Positions 17,738 to 27,045 of a stretch of 64,000 bases of DNA are shown in pieces. Source of the DNA: Bradyrhizobium sp. AUGA SZCCT0176. Its GTDB lineage: Bacteria > Pseudomonadota > Alphaproteobacteria > Rhizobiales > Xanthobacteraceae. Numbering within the stretch: position 1 is the stretch's first letter; each line of letters begins with the position of its first letter. The notes beneath the pieces were generated by a model. That model saw only the letters and a program-made list of their open reading frames with translations, was not told the origin of the DNA and made no database searches. The stretch lies in assembly GCF_018130145.1 (NCBI RefSeq), contig NZ_JAFCMB010000007.1:1-64000 (forward strand), written 5' to 3'. The position numbers and the translations under genes were made by a program.

Positions 17738-19957
17738 CTACGCCACCAGCGCCGCATCCCCGCCGGCTTCCTCGCCGCGCTGCGCCTTCAACAGGCTGAC
17801 GATCTCGGCGTTCGGCCGCGCGCGGCTGAACAGGAAACCCTGGCCTTCGTGGCAGCCTTCGTTGCGCAGGCAGCTCAGTTCGGCTTCGGTCTCGACGCCT
17901 TCGGCGGTGATGGTGACGCCGAGGCCCTTGCCGAGGCTGATGATCGAACGCACGATCGCCTGCGCGTCACGGTTGGAGCCGAGATCGCGCACGAACGACT
18001 GGTCGATCTTGATCTTGTCGAACGGAAAGCTGCGGAGATAACTCAGGCTGGAATAGCCGGTGCCGAAATCGTCCATCGAGATGCGGACGCCGAGCGAGCG
18101 CAGCGCATGCAGTGTCGCCAGCACCTGGCTGCTCTTTTCCAGCACCAGTGTCTCGGTGATCTCGAGTTCGAGCCGCGTCGCCGCCAGACCGGTTTGTTTC
18201 AACGTTTCCATCACCATCGACAGCAGATTGCCGACGCGGAACTGCAGCGGCGACAGGTTGACCGCGACGCGGACGTCGTCGGGCCATTGCGCCGCATCCA
18301 TGCAGGCGCGGCGCAGCATCAAGCCGCCGACGGCGTTGATCAGGCCGGTCTCTTCGGCAACGGGGATGAACTCGCCGGGCGAGACCATGCCGCGTTCGGG
18401 ATGCGGCCAGCGCACCAGCGCCTCGAAGCCGGTGACGCGACCGGTCGAAAGATCGACCAGCGGCTGATAATGCGGCCGCAGCAAATCGTTCTCGATCGCG
18501 TGGCGCAGCTCGATCTCGATCCTGCGGCGGGACTGGGCGCGGGCGTCCATTTCGGCTTCGAAGAAGCTGAACGTGCCACGGAACTCGTTCTTGGCGCGCG
18601 ACAGCGCCATGTCGGCATTCTTCAGCAATCTCTCGGACTCGTCGCCGTCGCCCGGCGACATCGCGATGCCGATGCTGGCGCCGATCACCACCGAATGGCC
18701 GTCGAGCAGGTAGGGGTCGCCGATTGCCTCCAGCAGGCGCCTGGCCAGCAGCACGGCGTCCTCGGGGCGCGTCACCCCGCTCTGGACGATCGCGAACTCG
18801 TCGGAGTTGAGGCGCGCCAGCACGTCTTCCTCGCGCAGCGTCGATCGCAGGCGCTTGGCGACGCCGCGCAGCAGCTTGTCGCCGATGCCATGGCCGAGCG
18901 TATCGTTGACCGCCTTGAAATTGTCGAGGCCGAGCACCAGCACCGCCACCTTCTCGGCGCTGCGCCGCGTATGCAGCAGGAGGTCGTCCATCTGCTGACG
19001 CAGCAGGGTGCGGTTCGGCAATCCGGTCAGGCCGTCGTGCTGGGCCATGAAGGTAAGCCGCGCTTCGGCACGTTTGCGTTCGGTGATGTCCATCAACGCC
19101 AGCAGCACGGCTGGCTGGTCGCCGTAAACCAGCTGGCGCGAATAGATCGCCAGATCGATCAGCGCGCCGTCGGCCCTGACATGCTTCCAGGTCCGTGCCG
19201 CCTGTTCGTCACTGCTGCGATCGCCCGCCCACGGCAATTCCGGATCGAACGCCTGCAGGCTCCGGATCGTCAGTCGCTCGAACTCGGAGCGGCTATAGCC
19301 ATAGTGCTGGAGCGCGGCGTCGTTGACGCCGAGAATGCGCTCGCCATCCAGCGAACAAACGATCATCGGCACCGGGTTGCTGTCGAACAGCAGGCGGAAC
19401 GACGCCTCGCGCTGTTTCAGCTCGGTAATATCGACGCGCAGACCGATGACGCCGCCGTCTTCGGTGAGCCGCTCGTCGATCAGGATCACGCGGCCATCGG
19501 CCAGCGTCTGCTCGTGACGATCGCCGGGCTGGTGAAGCCTGGTCAGACGCTCGGTGAGCCATTCCTCCTCGCGGCCAATCGCTTCCGGATAATCGCCGCG
19601 CTCGACGCCGACGCGGATGGTGTCCTCCAGCCGCGCACCCGGCCTGAACAGATCCGCGCTGCGGGTGTAGATCTCCGCATATTTCTTGTTCCAGAGAATG
19701 TAGCGGCCTTCGGCGTCGAGAAACACGATGCCCTGGGGCAGGATGTCGATCGCCTCGCGCAGCCGTTCATGCGATTTGCGCGCGTCCGCAATCGCAGCCT
19801 CCGCCTCGGCGCGCGTGCGCACGATTTCGCTGCGCTCGGCGGGGCCATGGCGGCGATTACCTGAAAGCTTTGGGCTGGGTTTTACCGGTCGACCGAAAAG
19901 GCGAGCAATCGAGGTCCGCTTTGGTTTCTTGATTGTCTTTGGCCTTATCTTCGGCAT
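17738..19957 (-). CDS. PAS-PAS-GGDEF-EAL cyclic-di-GMP protein, GGDEF site degenerate
   Basis: Soluble 739-residue c-di-GMP turnover protein. A basic N-terminus and short coiled coil (EIVRTRAEAEAAIADARKSHERLREAID) are followed by PAS1 (about 75-185) and PAS2 (about 190-300, YGYSRSEFERLTI). The GGDEF domain starts at AQHDGLTGLPNR (about 310-470). Its signature reads ARLNSDEFAIV, so both glycines of GGDEF are replaced (NSDEF), which should abolish cyclase activity. The EAL domain (about 485-735) keeps EALVRW, the DDFGTGYSSLSYL loop and KIDQSFVRDL, so phosphodiesterase activity is expected. No membrane segment is visible. Confidence 0.92.
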   Translation of the reverse strand: MPKIRPKTIKKPKRTSIARLFGRPVKPSPKLSGNRRHGPAERSEIVRTRAEAEAAIADARKSHERLREAIDILPQGIVFLDAEGRYILWNKKYAEIYTRSADLFRPGARLEDTIRVGVERGDYPEAIGREEEWLTERLTRLHQPGDRHEQTLADGRVILIDERLTEDGGVIGLRVDITELKQREASFRLLFDSNPVPMIVCSLDGERILGVNDAALQHYGYSRSEFERLTIRSLQAFDPELPWAGDRSSDEQAARTWKHVRADGALIDLAIYSRQLVYGDQPAVLLALMDITERKRAEARLTFMAQHDGLTGLPNRTLLRQQMDDLLLHTRRSAEKVAVLVLGLDNFKAVNDTLGHGIGDKLLRGVAKRLRSTLREEDVLARLNSDEFAIVQSGVTRPEDAVLLARRLLEAIGDPYLLDGHSVVIGASIGIAMSPGDGDESERLLKNADMALSRAKNEFRGTFSFFEAEMDARAQSRRRIEIELRHAIENDLLRPHYQPLVDLSTGRVTGFEALVRWPHPERGMVSPGEFIPVAEETGLINAVGGLMLRRACMDAAQWPDDVRVAVNLSPLQFRVGNLLSMVMETLKQTGLAATRLELEITETLVLEKSSQVLATLHALRSLGVRISMDDFGTGYSSLSYLRSFPFDKIKIDQSFVRDLGSNRDAQAIVRSIISLGKGLGVTITAEGVETEAELSCLRNEGCHEGQGFLFSRARPNAEIVSLLKAQRGEEAGGDAALVA

Positions 19958-20298
19958 TGCTGCGCCTCACCCGCCTTCTGCGTGCAATGTTCTCCGATAA
20001 GTGTCTGAAAAAATGGTATCTCTTGCCGATTCGAAGCGCCCCGTGCCCGGCTCTCTGGTGCCCGCTAAAAAGGCTGGTTCACGCTATGCGTGTGTTGCTG
20101 CAACAGGCGCGCGAGACCAAACGCAAATGCACACGCAGAATCTCAACCAGCGCACGAAGAACACGCGACACGCATTCGGATTGCACACGGAATGCGCGAA
20201 ATCTCGCGCTGGCGCATCAATATGCGCCAATGGTCGACAGGGTTATTGAAGCGTTAAGCCGGAGCTGATCGCCGCACAGTGCAAGCCGTCTAAAAAGC
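19958..20298. other. Intergenic stretch without a supported gene
   Basis: It contains the upstream region of the PAS-GGDEF-EAL gene and the 3' flank of the chemoreceptor gene. Short plus-strand frames have no ribosome site or recognisable product. No clear hairpin terminator was found. Confidence 0.5.
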
Positions 20299-22416
20299 TT
20301 AGGCCGCGCGCACCGTGTCGAGGAATTTGCCGACTTCCAGCCGGAGGCGGTTGCTTTCGCCGGACAGCGACTGAGCCGAGGAAAGAACCTGCGCGGAAGC
20401 GGAGCCGGTCCGGCGGGCGCCCTGGTTCACATCGACAATGTTGGTGGCGACATCGGAAGTGCCCACTGCGGCCTGCTCGACATTACGCGCGATCTCCTGC
20501 GTGGCGCCGCCTTGCTGCTCCACCGAGGTCGAGATCGTCGCCGCGATTTGCGAGATCCGGCCGATGGTGGTGCCGATCTGTTTGATCGCCAGAACCGATT
20601 CCTGGGTCGCCACCTGCATCCCGGCAATCTGGCTGCTGATTTCCTTGGTGGCCCCGGCGGTCTGCGCGGCGAGCGCTTTCACCTCCTGGGCGACCACCGC
20701 AAAGCCCCGTCCCGAATCGCCCGCGCGCGCGGCCTCGATGGTGGCGTTCAGCGCCAGGAGATTGGTCTGTTCGGCGATCGTGGTGATCAGGTTGACGACG
20801 TCGCCGATCCGCAAGGCTGCCTTCGACAGCTCGTTGATGCGGGCGTCGGTCATTTCAGCCTGATTGACGGCTTCGCCGGCGATCCGGTTCGACTCCTGGA
20901 CCTGGCGGCTGATTTCGGCAACCGAGGCGGTCATTTCTTCCGTCGCGGCGGCGACCGATCTGACGTTTGAGGAGGCCTCCTCAGACGCCGCCTCCACCCT
21001 GCCGGAGAGCTGCTGCGTCTCTTCGGCGGTCCGGCTCAGACTGGTCGCCGAGGCTTCCAGCTCCGTTGAGGCCGAGGATACGGTCTGCACGATCTCACCG
21101 ACCGCGGCCTCGAACTCGGCCGCGAGTTTCTGCATTTCCGCCCTTCGCTGGGCATGCGCGTGTTTTTCGGATTCCGAACGTTCCGCGCGCAGCCGGTTCG
21201 ATTCCAGCATGTTGTCCTTGAAGACCTGCAGCGCGCCCGCCATGTCGGCGATTTCGTCCGAGCCGCCGGTCGCGATATTGGTCGCCAGATCGCCCGCGGC
21301 AATCGACTTCATGCTGTTCTGCAGATGCACCAGGCGGCGCACGACGCCGCGCCCGACATAGTACCAGCCGATGACCAGCGCCGTTAAAAGGCTGACGAGC
21401 GCAAGACTGATCAGGATGATGCGTCCCTGCCCGATCTCCGCCTCCGATTCACGGACCGCGGTGGCAGCGCCCGCTTCGCTGCGCTTTCGCAAGCTGGCGA
21501 CTTCCTTCTCGAACTCCTGGGCGAGCGTGCGGTTCTCCGTCACCACATTGGCGCCGGCCTTCGCGGCCACCAGTTCGCGTTGCTTGAGCTCGAAAATATT
21601 GCCGGCGTCCTTGCCGGTCTTGACCAGCTCATCGACCAGTTTCGACGCCTCGGGATTCTTGAAGGCCGCGGCTGCTTTGCCAAGGCGGCCTGCGGTCGCC
21701 GTGAAGCGGTCCTTGACCGGCGGCAGCAGATCGGCGGACGGCAGGTCGGCGGCCTCCACCAGGATTCCCAGTATCAAATTGGATTCCGCGCGCAGGTCCA
21801 GAATGGCTTGCAGCGATGCCAGTTCGTTGTCGGCCAGCGCGGACAGCGTCTTCTGAATGACTTCCAGATCCTTGTTGTCGGCCGCGGTCTGCAGGCCCAT
21901 CGTCAGGCTGAACCCGGCGTCATCGGCCATCGGCGACAGTTTTTCGGCAAGCTTCTGATGCGATTTGCGCAGGCTCGCGACCAGCGCGTCGCGCGAGGCG
22001 GCAATGGTCTGGCGCTCGGTGACGGATTGCAGCAGCCGGTCGAGATTGACCAGGATGCGATCGGCGGTCTTGCTGACTTTGGCAACGTCATCGGGAGCGA
22101 GCGCGCCGATGCTCTGCTTGAGCTCCTGACGCGCCGCGGTCAAAATTTTGGAGGCGTGATCGCGCTCGGCCTGATCGGTCGCGGCGAGAAGACGGGGTGC
22201 CGCGGCGGCGACGTCGCCGGCGGCCCTGGCGACCTCGGAGGCCCGCGTGATCTCAGGCAGGCTCTTCTCGGAGATCGCGCCCAGCGAACGCCCGAGGCTG
22301 TCGTAGGAGATGATCGCGCTGCCGCTTGCGAGCACCGTGAGCGCAGCGACGACGCCAAAGGCCATAAACAAGCGACCGCGAAGGCCGAGGCGATACCACG
22401 ACATGCCAGCGTTCAT
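20299..22416 (-). CDS. Methyl-accepting chemotaxis protein
   Basis: Transmembrane chemoreceptor of 705 residues. TM1 is at about 13-35, followed by a long helical periplasmic sensor of about 300 residues, TM2 at about 333-357 and HAMP (VRRLVHLQNSMKSIAAGDL). The signalling helices include the highly conserved tip IAEQTNLLALNATIEAARAG and AVVAQEVKALA. It should control CheA through CheW; the ligand is unknown. No C-terminal CheR-tethering pentapeptide is present. No che genes are adjacent, so it is an orphan receptor. A terminator at 22441-22490 separates it from livK. Confidence 0.95.
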   Translation of the reverse strand: MNAGMSWYRLGLRGRLFMAFGVVAALTVLASGSAIISYDSLGRSLGAISEKSLPEITRASEVARAAGDVAAAAPRLLAATDQAERDHASKILTAARQELKQSIGALAPDDVAKVSKTADRILVNLDRLLQSVTERQTIAASRDALVASLRKSHQKLAEKLSPMADDAGFSLTMGLQTAADNKDLEVIQKTLSALADNELASLQAILDLRAESNLILGILVEAADLPSADLLPPVKDRFTATAGRLGKAAAAFKNPEASKLVDELVKTGKDAGNIFELKQRELVAAKAGANVVTENRTLAQEFEKEVASLRKRSEAGAATAVRESEAEIGQGRIILISLALVSLLTALVIGWYYVGRGVVRRLVHLQNSMKSIAAGDLATNIATGGSDEIADMAGALQVFKDNMLESNRLRAERSESEKHAHAQRRAEMQKLAAEFEAAVGEIVQTVSSASTELEASATSLSRTAEETQQLSGRVEAASEEASSNVRSVAAATEEMTASVAEISRQVQESNRIAGEAVNQAEMTDARINELSKAALRIGDVVNLITTIAEQTNLLALNATIEAARAGDSGRGFAVVAQEVKALAAQTAGATKEISSQIAGMQVATQESVLAIKQIGTTIGRISQIAATISTSVEQQGGATQEIARNVEQAAVGTSDVATNIVDVNQGARRTGSASAQVLSSAQSLSGESNRLRLEVGKFLDTVRAA

Positions 22417-22440
22417 CGCAAAACTCCAAATAACAACGGC

Positions 22441-22490
22441 AAAATAAAATAGTGCCGCGAGCAGCCGGGCGTTACCCCGGTGCTCGCGGC
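22441..22490 (-). terminator. Rho-independent terminator of the LivK-type gene
   Basis: Read on the minus strand, the stem GCCGCGAGCACCGGG pairs with CCCGGCTGCTCGCGGC around a short loop, then ACTATTTTATTTT follows. It lies 10 bp after the stop of the gene at 22500-23675. Confidence 0.85.
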
Positions 22491-22499
22491 TTTCTGAAC

Positions 22500-23675
22500 T
22501 TACGATCCGGTCTTCTCGAGCCGCTCGACTGCCTTGAAGCTGCCGTCCGCCTGGATCACGGTCAGGAACACTTCATTCGAGCCGCGGTTGCTGGTGGGGC
22601 TGTAGGAGAGCTTGAAGCCGCCGAGATCGAGGCTGCCGGCTTTTTGCACGGCGTCGATCATGGCCTGGCGGGTGAGGTCGCCATCAACCTTCTCGAGCGC
22701 TGCGGCAATCGCACGGCCGACGAGGTAACCCTCGAGCGAAACGAAGCCGGGCTGCGCGTCGGGCGCGCTGGCCTTGAGTGAAGCATGGTAGCGCCCGACC
22801 ACCGGGATCGCCGCATCCTTCGGGAACGGAACGACCTGCGTGATCACGACGCCGGTGCCGGCCGCGCCGAGTTCCTTTGCAAGCGCATCGGACCCGACAA
22901 AGGAGATGTTCACGAAAGTGGCGTCGAGCTTGATCTGCTTGGCCAGCTTGATGAACTCAGCCGCGGGCTTGTAGGGGCTGATCATGATCACGGCCTGGGG
23001 CTCGGCCTTCTTGATGGCCAGCAGCGCGGCTTTCACGGCCACCGTGTTGCGTTCGAAGGTGCCTTCGCCGGCAAGCTGCATCTGCCGCTTTTCGAGCGCC
23101 TTCTTGACGCCGGCAAGGCCGGCCTGACCGAAAGCGTCGTCCTGGTACATGATCGCGATCCTGGTCGCGCCGAGGTCCTTGGTCACCCGTTCGACCATGG
23201 CTTCGGTTTCCTGGAAGTAGCTGGCGCGAATATTCATCACCAGCGGCTTGTGCGGCTCGCGCAGGAATTCGGCGCCGGTGAAGGCACCGATGAAAGGCGC
23301 GCCTGCCGCCGTTGCGATCGGCTGGGTGGCGGCGGATGTCGGGGTGCCAACCGCACCGACGAGCGCGAACACCTTGTCTTCCTCCAGCAGCTTCTTGGCC
23401 GCTTCGATCGACTTGGTCGGCTCATAGCCGTCGTCGACGCTCTTGAGTTCGAGCTTGCGGCCCTTGACGCCGCCGGCCTTGTTGATCTCGGCGAAGGCAG
23501 CTTCCAGCCCGATCTTCATGCCCTGGCCCAAGGCCGAGGCCGGACCGTCAAGCGCCGCGGCTTGACCAAACACGATCTTGTCGGCCGACACGCCGTTTTC
23601 GGCGGATGCGGGAATGCTCGTCGCGAGGAGAACAGCCGACGCAGCAAGGAAGGCGTTGAACGGAATAGCTCGCAT
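22500..23675 (-). CDS. Branched-chain amino acid-type ABC substrate-binding protein
   Basis: Periplasmic binding protein of 391 residues, LivK/Leu-Ile-Val-binding family. A signal peptide ends near ASAENG; the mature protein opens with ISADKIVFGQAAALDGPASALGQ-type family sequence and spans two lobes. No permease or ATPase genes lie next to it, so it is an orphan binding protein, a common state in Bradyrhizobium. The ligand may be an amino acid, an aromatic acid or a related compound; it cannot be told from sequence. Confidence 0.9.
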   Translation of the reverse strand: MRAIPFNAFLAASAVLLATSIPASAENGVSADKIVFGQAAALDGPASALGQGMKIGLEAAFAEINKAGGVKGRKLELKSVDDGYEPTKSIEAAKKLLEEDKVFALVGAVGTPTSAATQPIATAAGAPFIGAFTGAEFLREPHKPLVMNIRASYFQETEAMVERVTKDLGATRIAIMYQDDAFGQAGLAGVKKALEKRQMQLAGEGTFERNTVAVKAALLAIKKAEPQAVIMISPYKPAAEFIKLAKQIKLDATFVNISFVGSDALAKELGAAGTGVVITQVVPFPKDAAIPVVGRYHASLKASAPDAQPGFVSLEGYLVGRAIAAALEKVDGDLTRQAMIDAVQKAGSLDLGGFKLSYSPTSNRGSNEVFLTVIQADGSFKAVERLEKTGS

Positions 23676-23981
23676 ATGAATTGTCCTTTGGCGGGTGTAA
23701 TGGTCGAACGGATCTGCTGGCTCGGGTCATCGCTGGCATGACGACACAGCAACACTGCGTTGCGATTGTGCACCCGATAGCTTCAGAACAGATTAATGAT
23801 TTGACCGGTGCGTATTTGTACGGTTGCTGAATCGAGGCGAGGTTCACGGCCGGGTTGCACCTATGGCCGCACAAGGCGATCGACCAGCTACCCAGGAAAT
23901 ACCCAAAGCAGAATCGTCACTTGCGCGGATCAGCGACAAGTGTCCGAAATTCTTGCGGTGACCGGCAAGGTTATCGAAGGG
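23676..23981. other. Intergenic stretch without a supported gene
   Basis: Between the start of the LivK-type gene and the stop of the FAD monooxygenase gene, both on the minus strand. It should hold the livK promoter, but I could not assign a clear -35/-10 pair. No hairpin with a T-run was seen for the upstream gene. Confidence 0.5.
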
Positions 23982-25193
23982 TTAAGATGCCGGTGAGGCG
24001 CCAGCGATTGGCGTCAGCGCGGTTGCTGCGGCTTCCGCCTCCGGTACGACATCATGATCGTAGAGCTGTCTGCGAAACGCCGCATGCGCCGTTATCTCGG
24101 CGTCGCGTACGCCGAGATCAGCGTAGGAGGAGTTGTAGCGCATACCGTTCTCACGCGCGCCGCGCTGAACCGCCGCCACCCGCTCGCGCCGCAGGCGCTC
24201 ATAGGCCAGCAGTGCCGCCGGAACGTTGACGGGCCCGGCACGCGCCAGAATTGTCGCCAGTGCCATGCCATCCTCGATCGACTGGTTGGCGCCCTGCCCG
24301 AGATGCGGCAGCATCGGGTGCGCGGCATCGCCGAGCAGCGTCAGCCGACCCTTGGTCCACGCCGGCAACGGCTCGCGATCGTACAGAGCCCAGCGGAATG
24401 TTTTTTGAACCTGGCTGAGCAGCGTCCCGATCCGCGGGTCCCAGCCCTCGAATTCGCGGCGGAGCATGTCAGGGTCACCCGGCGCCGACCACGATTCCTT
24501 CATCTCCGCGTCGGCCGGCACGAAGCCGACATAGTTGATGAGTTCGCCTGATCGCACCGGAAAGGTGAGAAAGTGTTTCGCCTTGCCGAGCCACATCAAC
24601 CAGCGATCGGCCGGCCAGTGCGGAATGAGGTGATGCGGAAGCACGCCGCGATAGGCGACGGATCCATGAAACACCGGGCGCGACGGCGGCGCGGCATAGT
24701 GGCGGAGATCGGAGTGGATGCCATCCGCCGCGATGACGATGTCGCCTTCGACAGTTGCGCCATTGGCAAACGATACACGCGCGACGTCGCCGGTTTGCTC
24801 AAGGCCAACGCCGCGGTGTCCGGTGCGCACGATACCTTCAGGCAGCGCGGCCGCCAGCAGCTCGACCATGTCGGCGCGGTGCATGCCGAATGTCGCGTTC
24901 CAGCCGGAAGAGTCGGTCACCTGAACCGGCGCTATGGGCGCTCCGTCATGACGGAAATAATGCGAACCGGAGCCGACCCTGACGCCGAACTTCTCCACCG
25001 ATGGCCCGAGGCCCACCCGTTGCAGCTGGCGAACACTGTTTGGCGTCAGAAACACGCCTGCCCCGATTTCACCGAGCGCGGACGCCTGCTCGTAGACTGA
25101 GACATCGAAACCGCGCGCGATCAGCGCGTTCGCCGCGAACAACCCGCCGATTCCACCGCCAACGATGACAACCCTGAGCCGTTTTCGTTGCAT
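23982..25193 (-). CDS. FAD-dependent aromatic monooxygenase (salicylate hydroxylase-like)
   Basis: Class A flavoprotein monooxygenase of 403 residues. The start is the ATG preceded by AAGGATAAT; the longer upstream frame has no homology. The Rossmann motif VVIVGGGIGGLFAANAL is followed by an acidic strand end (VYEQ). The DG motif (VIAADGIHSDLR) and the GD motif (GDAAHPMLPHLGQGANQSIEDG) are both present. It should hydroxylate an aromatic acid using NAD(P)H and O2, probably of the salicylate/3-hydroxybenzoate 6-hydroxylase type. The divergent neighbour is a Bug-type solute-binding protein, which may capture the substrate. Confidence 0.88.
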   Translation of the reverse strand: MQRKRLRVVIVGGGIGGLFAANALIARGFDVSVYEQASALGEIGAGVFLTPNSVRQLQRVGLGPSVEKFGVRVGSGSHYFRHDGAPIAPVQVTDSSGWNATFGMHRADMVELLAAALPEGIVRTGHRGVGLEQTGDVARVSFANGATVEGDIVIAADGIHSDLRHYAAPPSRPVFHGSVAYRGVLPHHLIPHWPADRWLMWLGKAKHFLTFPVRSGELINYVGFVPADAEMKESWSAPGDPDMLRREFEGWDPRIGTLLSQVQKTFRWALYDREPLPAWTKGRLTLLGDAAHPMLPHLGQGANQSIEDGMALATILARAGPVNVPAALLAYERLRRERVAAVQRGARENGMRYNSSYADLGVRDAEITAHAAFRRQLYDHDVVPEAEAAATALTPIAGASPAS

Positions 25194-25330
25194 CGTATTA
25201 TCCTTCGGCTCCGAAACCGAAAAGGCTTCGGAAGCCTGTCCGTTCAGGCTATCCTTCCCTGCAGGAAACACCAAGCGCCATCGCCGGCAGCGCAGACCGG
25301 CGGAAGAGAAGCGACAGCGGGAGCATTTCA

Positions 25331-26329
25331 ATGCACGGCTTTACGGCTCTGGCCCCGAACGGCCGGCATTTGGCGGTGCTGCCATTGCTACTGGCTTTAT
25401 CCGCGCATGTTCACGCACCGGCATTGGCCGGAGATTATCCGGATCGCACTGTCAAGATCGTTGTGCCCTTTCCCGCCGGAGGGACCGCTGACGCCGTTCC
25501 CCGGATTGTCGGGGAATGGCTGTCACGAAAATGGGGCCAGCCGGTCGTGATCGAGAACCGAACGGGTGCGGCCGGAAACATCGGCTCCGAAACTGCCTAT
25601 CGTTCGGCGCCGGACGGCTACACGCTGCTCTCGTCACCGCCGCCACCGCTGGTGATCAACCAAAGCCTGTACCCGAAGCTCGGCTTCGATCCGACCAGGT
25701 TCGAGCCTGTTATCGTGATGGCGCAGGTGCCAAACGCGCTGATCGTCAATCCGGACAAGGTCAAGGCGTCGAGCGTGACCGAGTTGATCGAATATCTGCG
25801 CAACAATCCCGACAAGCTTACCTGCGCCACGCAAGGCAACGGCACGACCTCGCATCTGACGTCCGAACTGTTTCAACTCATGACCAGGGTGAAACTGCGC
25901 CATATTCCCTATCGCGGTTCGGCGCCGGCATTGCAGGGCCTGCTCGCCGGCGACGTCGACGTGATGTTCGACAATCTCGGCGTCTCGCTGCCGCTGGTCC
26001 AGGCCGGCAAGCTGAAATTGCTGGCGGTCGCCTCGCCCGCCCGCTTGCCGGCGCTGCCCGACGTGCCGACGATCGCCGAAACGCTGCCTGGTTTCGAGGC
26101 GGTCGCCTGGTATGGCATCGTGGCGCCGCCGGACACCCCGAAGAACATCACTGACAAGATCAATGCCGACGTGAACGAGGTACTGCGTCAACCCGAAGTA
26201 CAGGAGCAGTTGCGGAAACTGTCCGCCGATATTTTCGGCGGATCCGTCGACAAGACATCCAAATACATGCGGGAGGAAGTCGATCGATGGGCCGCGGTGA
26301 TCAAGTCGGCCAACATCCAGCTGCAATAA
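25331..26329 (+). CDS. Bug/TctC-family tripartite tricarboxylate-type binding protein
   Basis: Periplasmic substrate-binding protein of 332 residues. The N-terminal hydrophobic signal ends near ALAGDYPD. The mature start YPDRTVKIVVPFPAGGTADAVPR, VIENRTGAAGNIG and IPYRGSAPALQGLLAGDVDVMFDNL are hallmarks of the Bug family. TctA/TctB membrane partners are absent nearby, as usual for these expanded families. It is divergent from the FAD monooxygenase with 137 bp between starts, so a shared promoter region is likely. The ligand is probably a carboxylate or aromatic acid, by context only. Confidence 0.9.
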   Translation: MHGFTALAPNGRHLAVLPLLLALSAHVHAPALAGDYPDRTVKIVVPFPAGGTADAVPRIVGEWLSRKWGQPVVIENRTGAAGNIGSETAYRSAPDGYTLLSSPPPPLVINQSLYPKLGFDPTRFEPVIVMAQVPNALIVNPDKVKASSVTELIEYLRNNPDKLTCATQGNGTTSHLTSELFQLMTRVKLRHIPYRGSAPALQGLLAGDVDVMFDNLGVSLPLVQAGKLKLLAVASPARLPALPDVPTIAETLPGFEAVAWYGIVAPPDTPKNITDKINADVNEVLRQPEVQEQLRKLSADIFGGSVDKTSKYMREEVDRWAAVIKSANIQLQ

Positions 26330-26370
26330 GACATCAAACGAGTGGCGCGCTGGCGGCCCAGGTCACGGCC

Positions 26371-26805
26371 CTAGTTGATTTGAATCCGCGTATTGCGCTG
26401 GCCGTTACGCTGGACCAGCGCGAACAGCGCCGCCGCATGCGACGGGTGCAGCCTGATGCAGCCATGCGAGGCGCGGCCGCCGAGCCGCTTGATATCCGTG
26501 GTGCCGTGAATGGCGAATCCGTAATAGAAGAAGATCGCGTGCGGCATCGGCGAATTGTAATATTTGCGCGAGAAATAACTTCGATGCATCGATTGCGGAC
26601 GGAATATCCCGCTCGGCGTGCCATAGCCGCTGCGGCCGGTCGAGACCGGCCAGCTGTACCGCGTCGCGCCGTCGATGCTGACAGCCATGCGCTGGGACGA
26701 TTTATCGATCTGGACCACGACAGCGGCGCGTGCCGGGCTCAGTGCCAATGCCGACATGAAAATCGCGGCCGCAAATGACAGCCGCATACCCAACCGAAAT
26801 TTCAT
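26371..26805 (-). CDS. L,D-transpeptidase (YkuD) family protein
   Basis: Exported enzyme of 144 residues: signal peptide to about residue 27 (ALSPARA), then the YkuD domain. The catalytic signature HG...SHGCIRL (His and Cys) is complete. It should form 3-3 cross-links in peptidoglycan or attach proteins to it in the periplasm. It is short compared with multi-domain L,D-transpeptidases and carries only the catalytic domain. It converges on the Bug-type gene. Confidence 0.92.
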   Translation of the reverse strand: MKFRLGMRLSFAAAIFMSALALSPARAAVVVQIDKSSQRMAVSIDGATRYSWPVSTGRSGYGTPSGIFRPQSMHRSYFSRKYYNSPMPHAIFFYYGFAIHGTTDIKRLGGRASHGCIRLHPSHAAALFALVQRNGQRNTRIQIN

Positions 26806-27045
26806 AATGAGCCCTGCCGCCCAGAAAACTCTCTAATGGCGGCATGATGTGTTTTGGAAACGCGCCTTTGTAAAGAGCGGCGGGCCGGCCGGGCGCAAAG
26901 GGTCCGAATTAATCTTAACCCGGGGCAACCGGGATAGCGTGGAAATGCCGCGAGCAGATGCTGTGGGAGATCAAACAATTGCGATTGGCACGGTTGTCCC
27001 GCGCTGCCGATTCCATGTTACGTCTTGGGCAGCTAGAGTGATCCG

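Noticed and set aside
17681..19864. 727-codon plus-strand frame opposite the PAS-GGDEF-EAL gene
   Set aside because: It mirrors the real gene, with no recognisable domain and the composition of an antisense frame; the minus strand carries clear EAL motifs.
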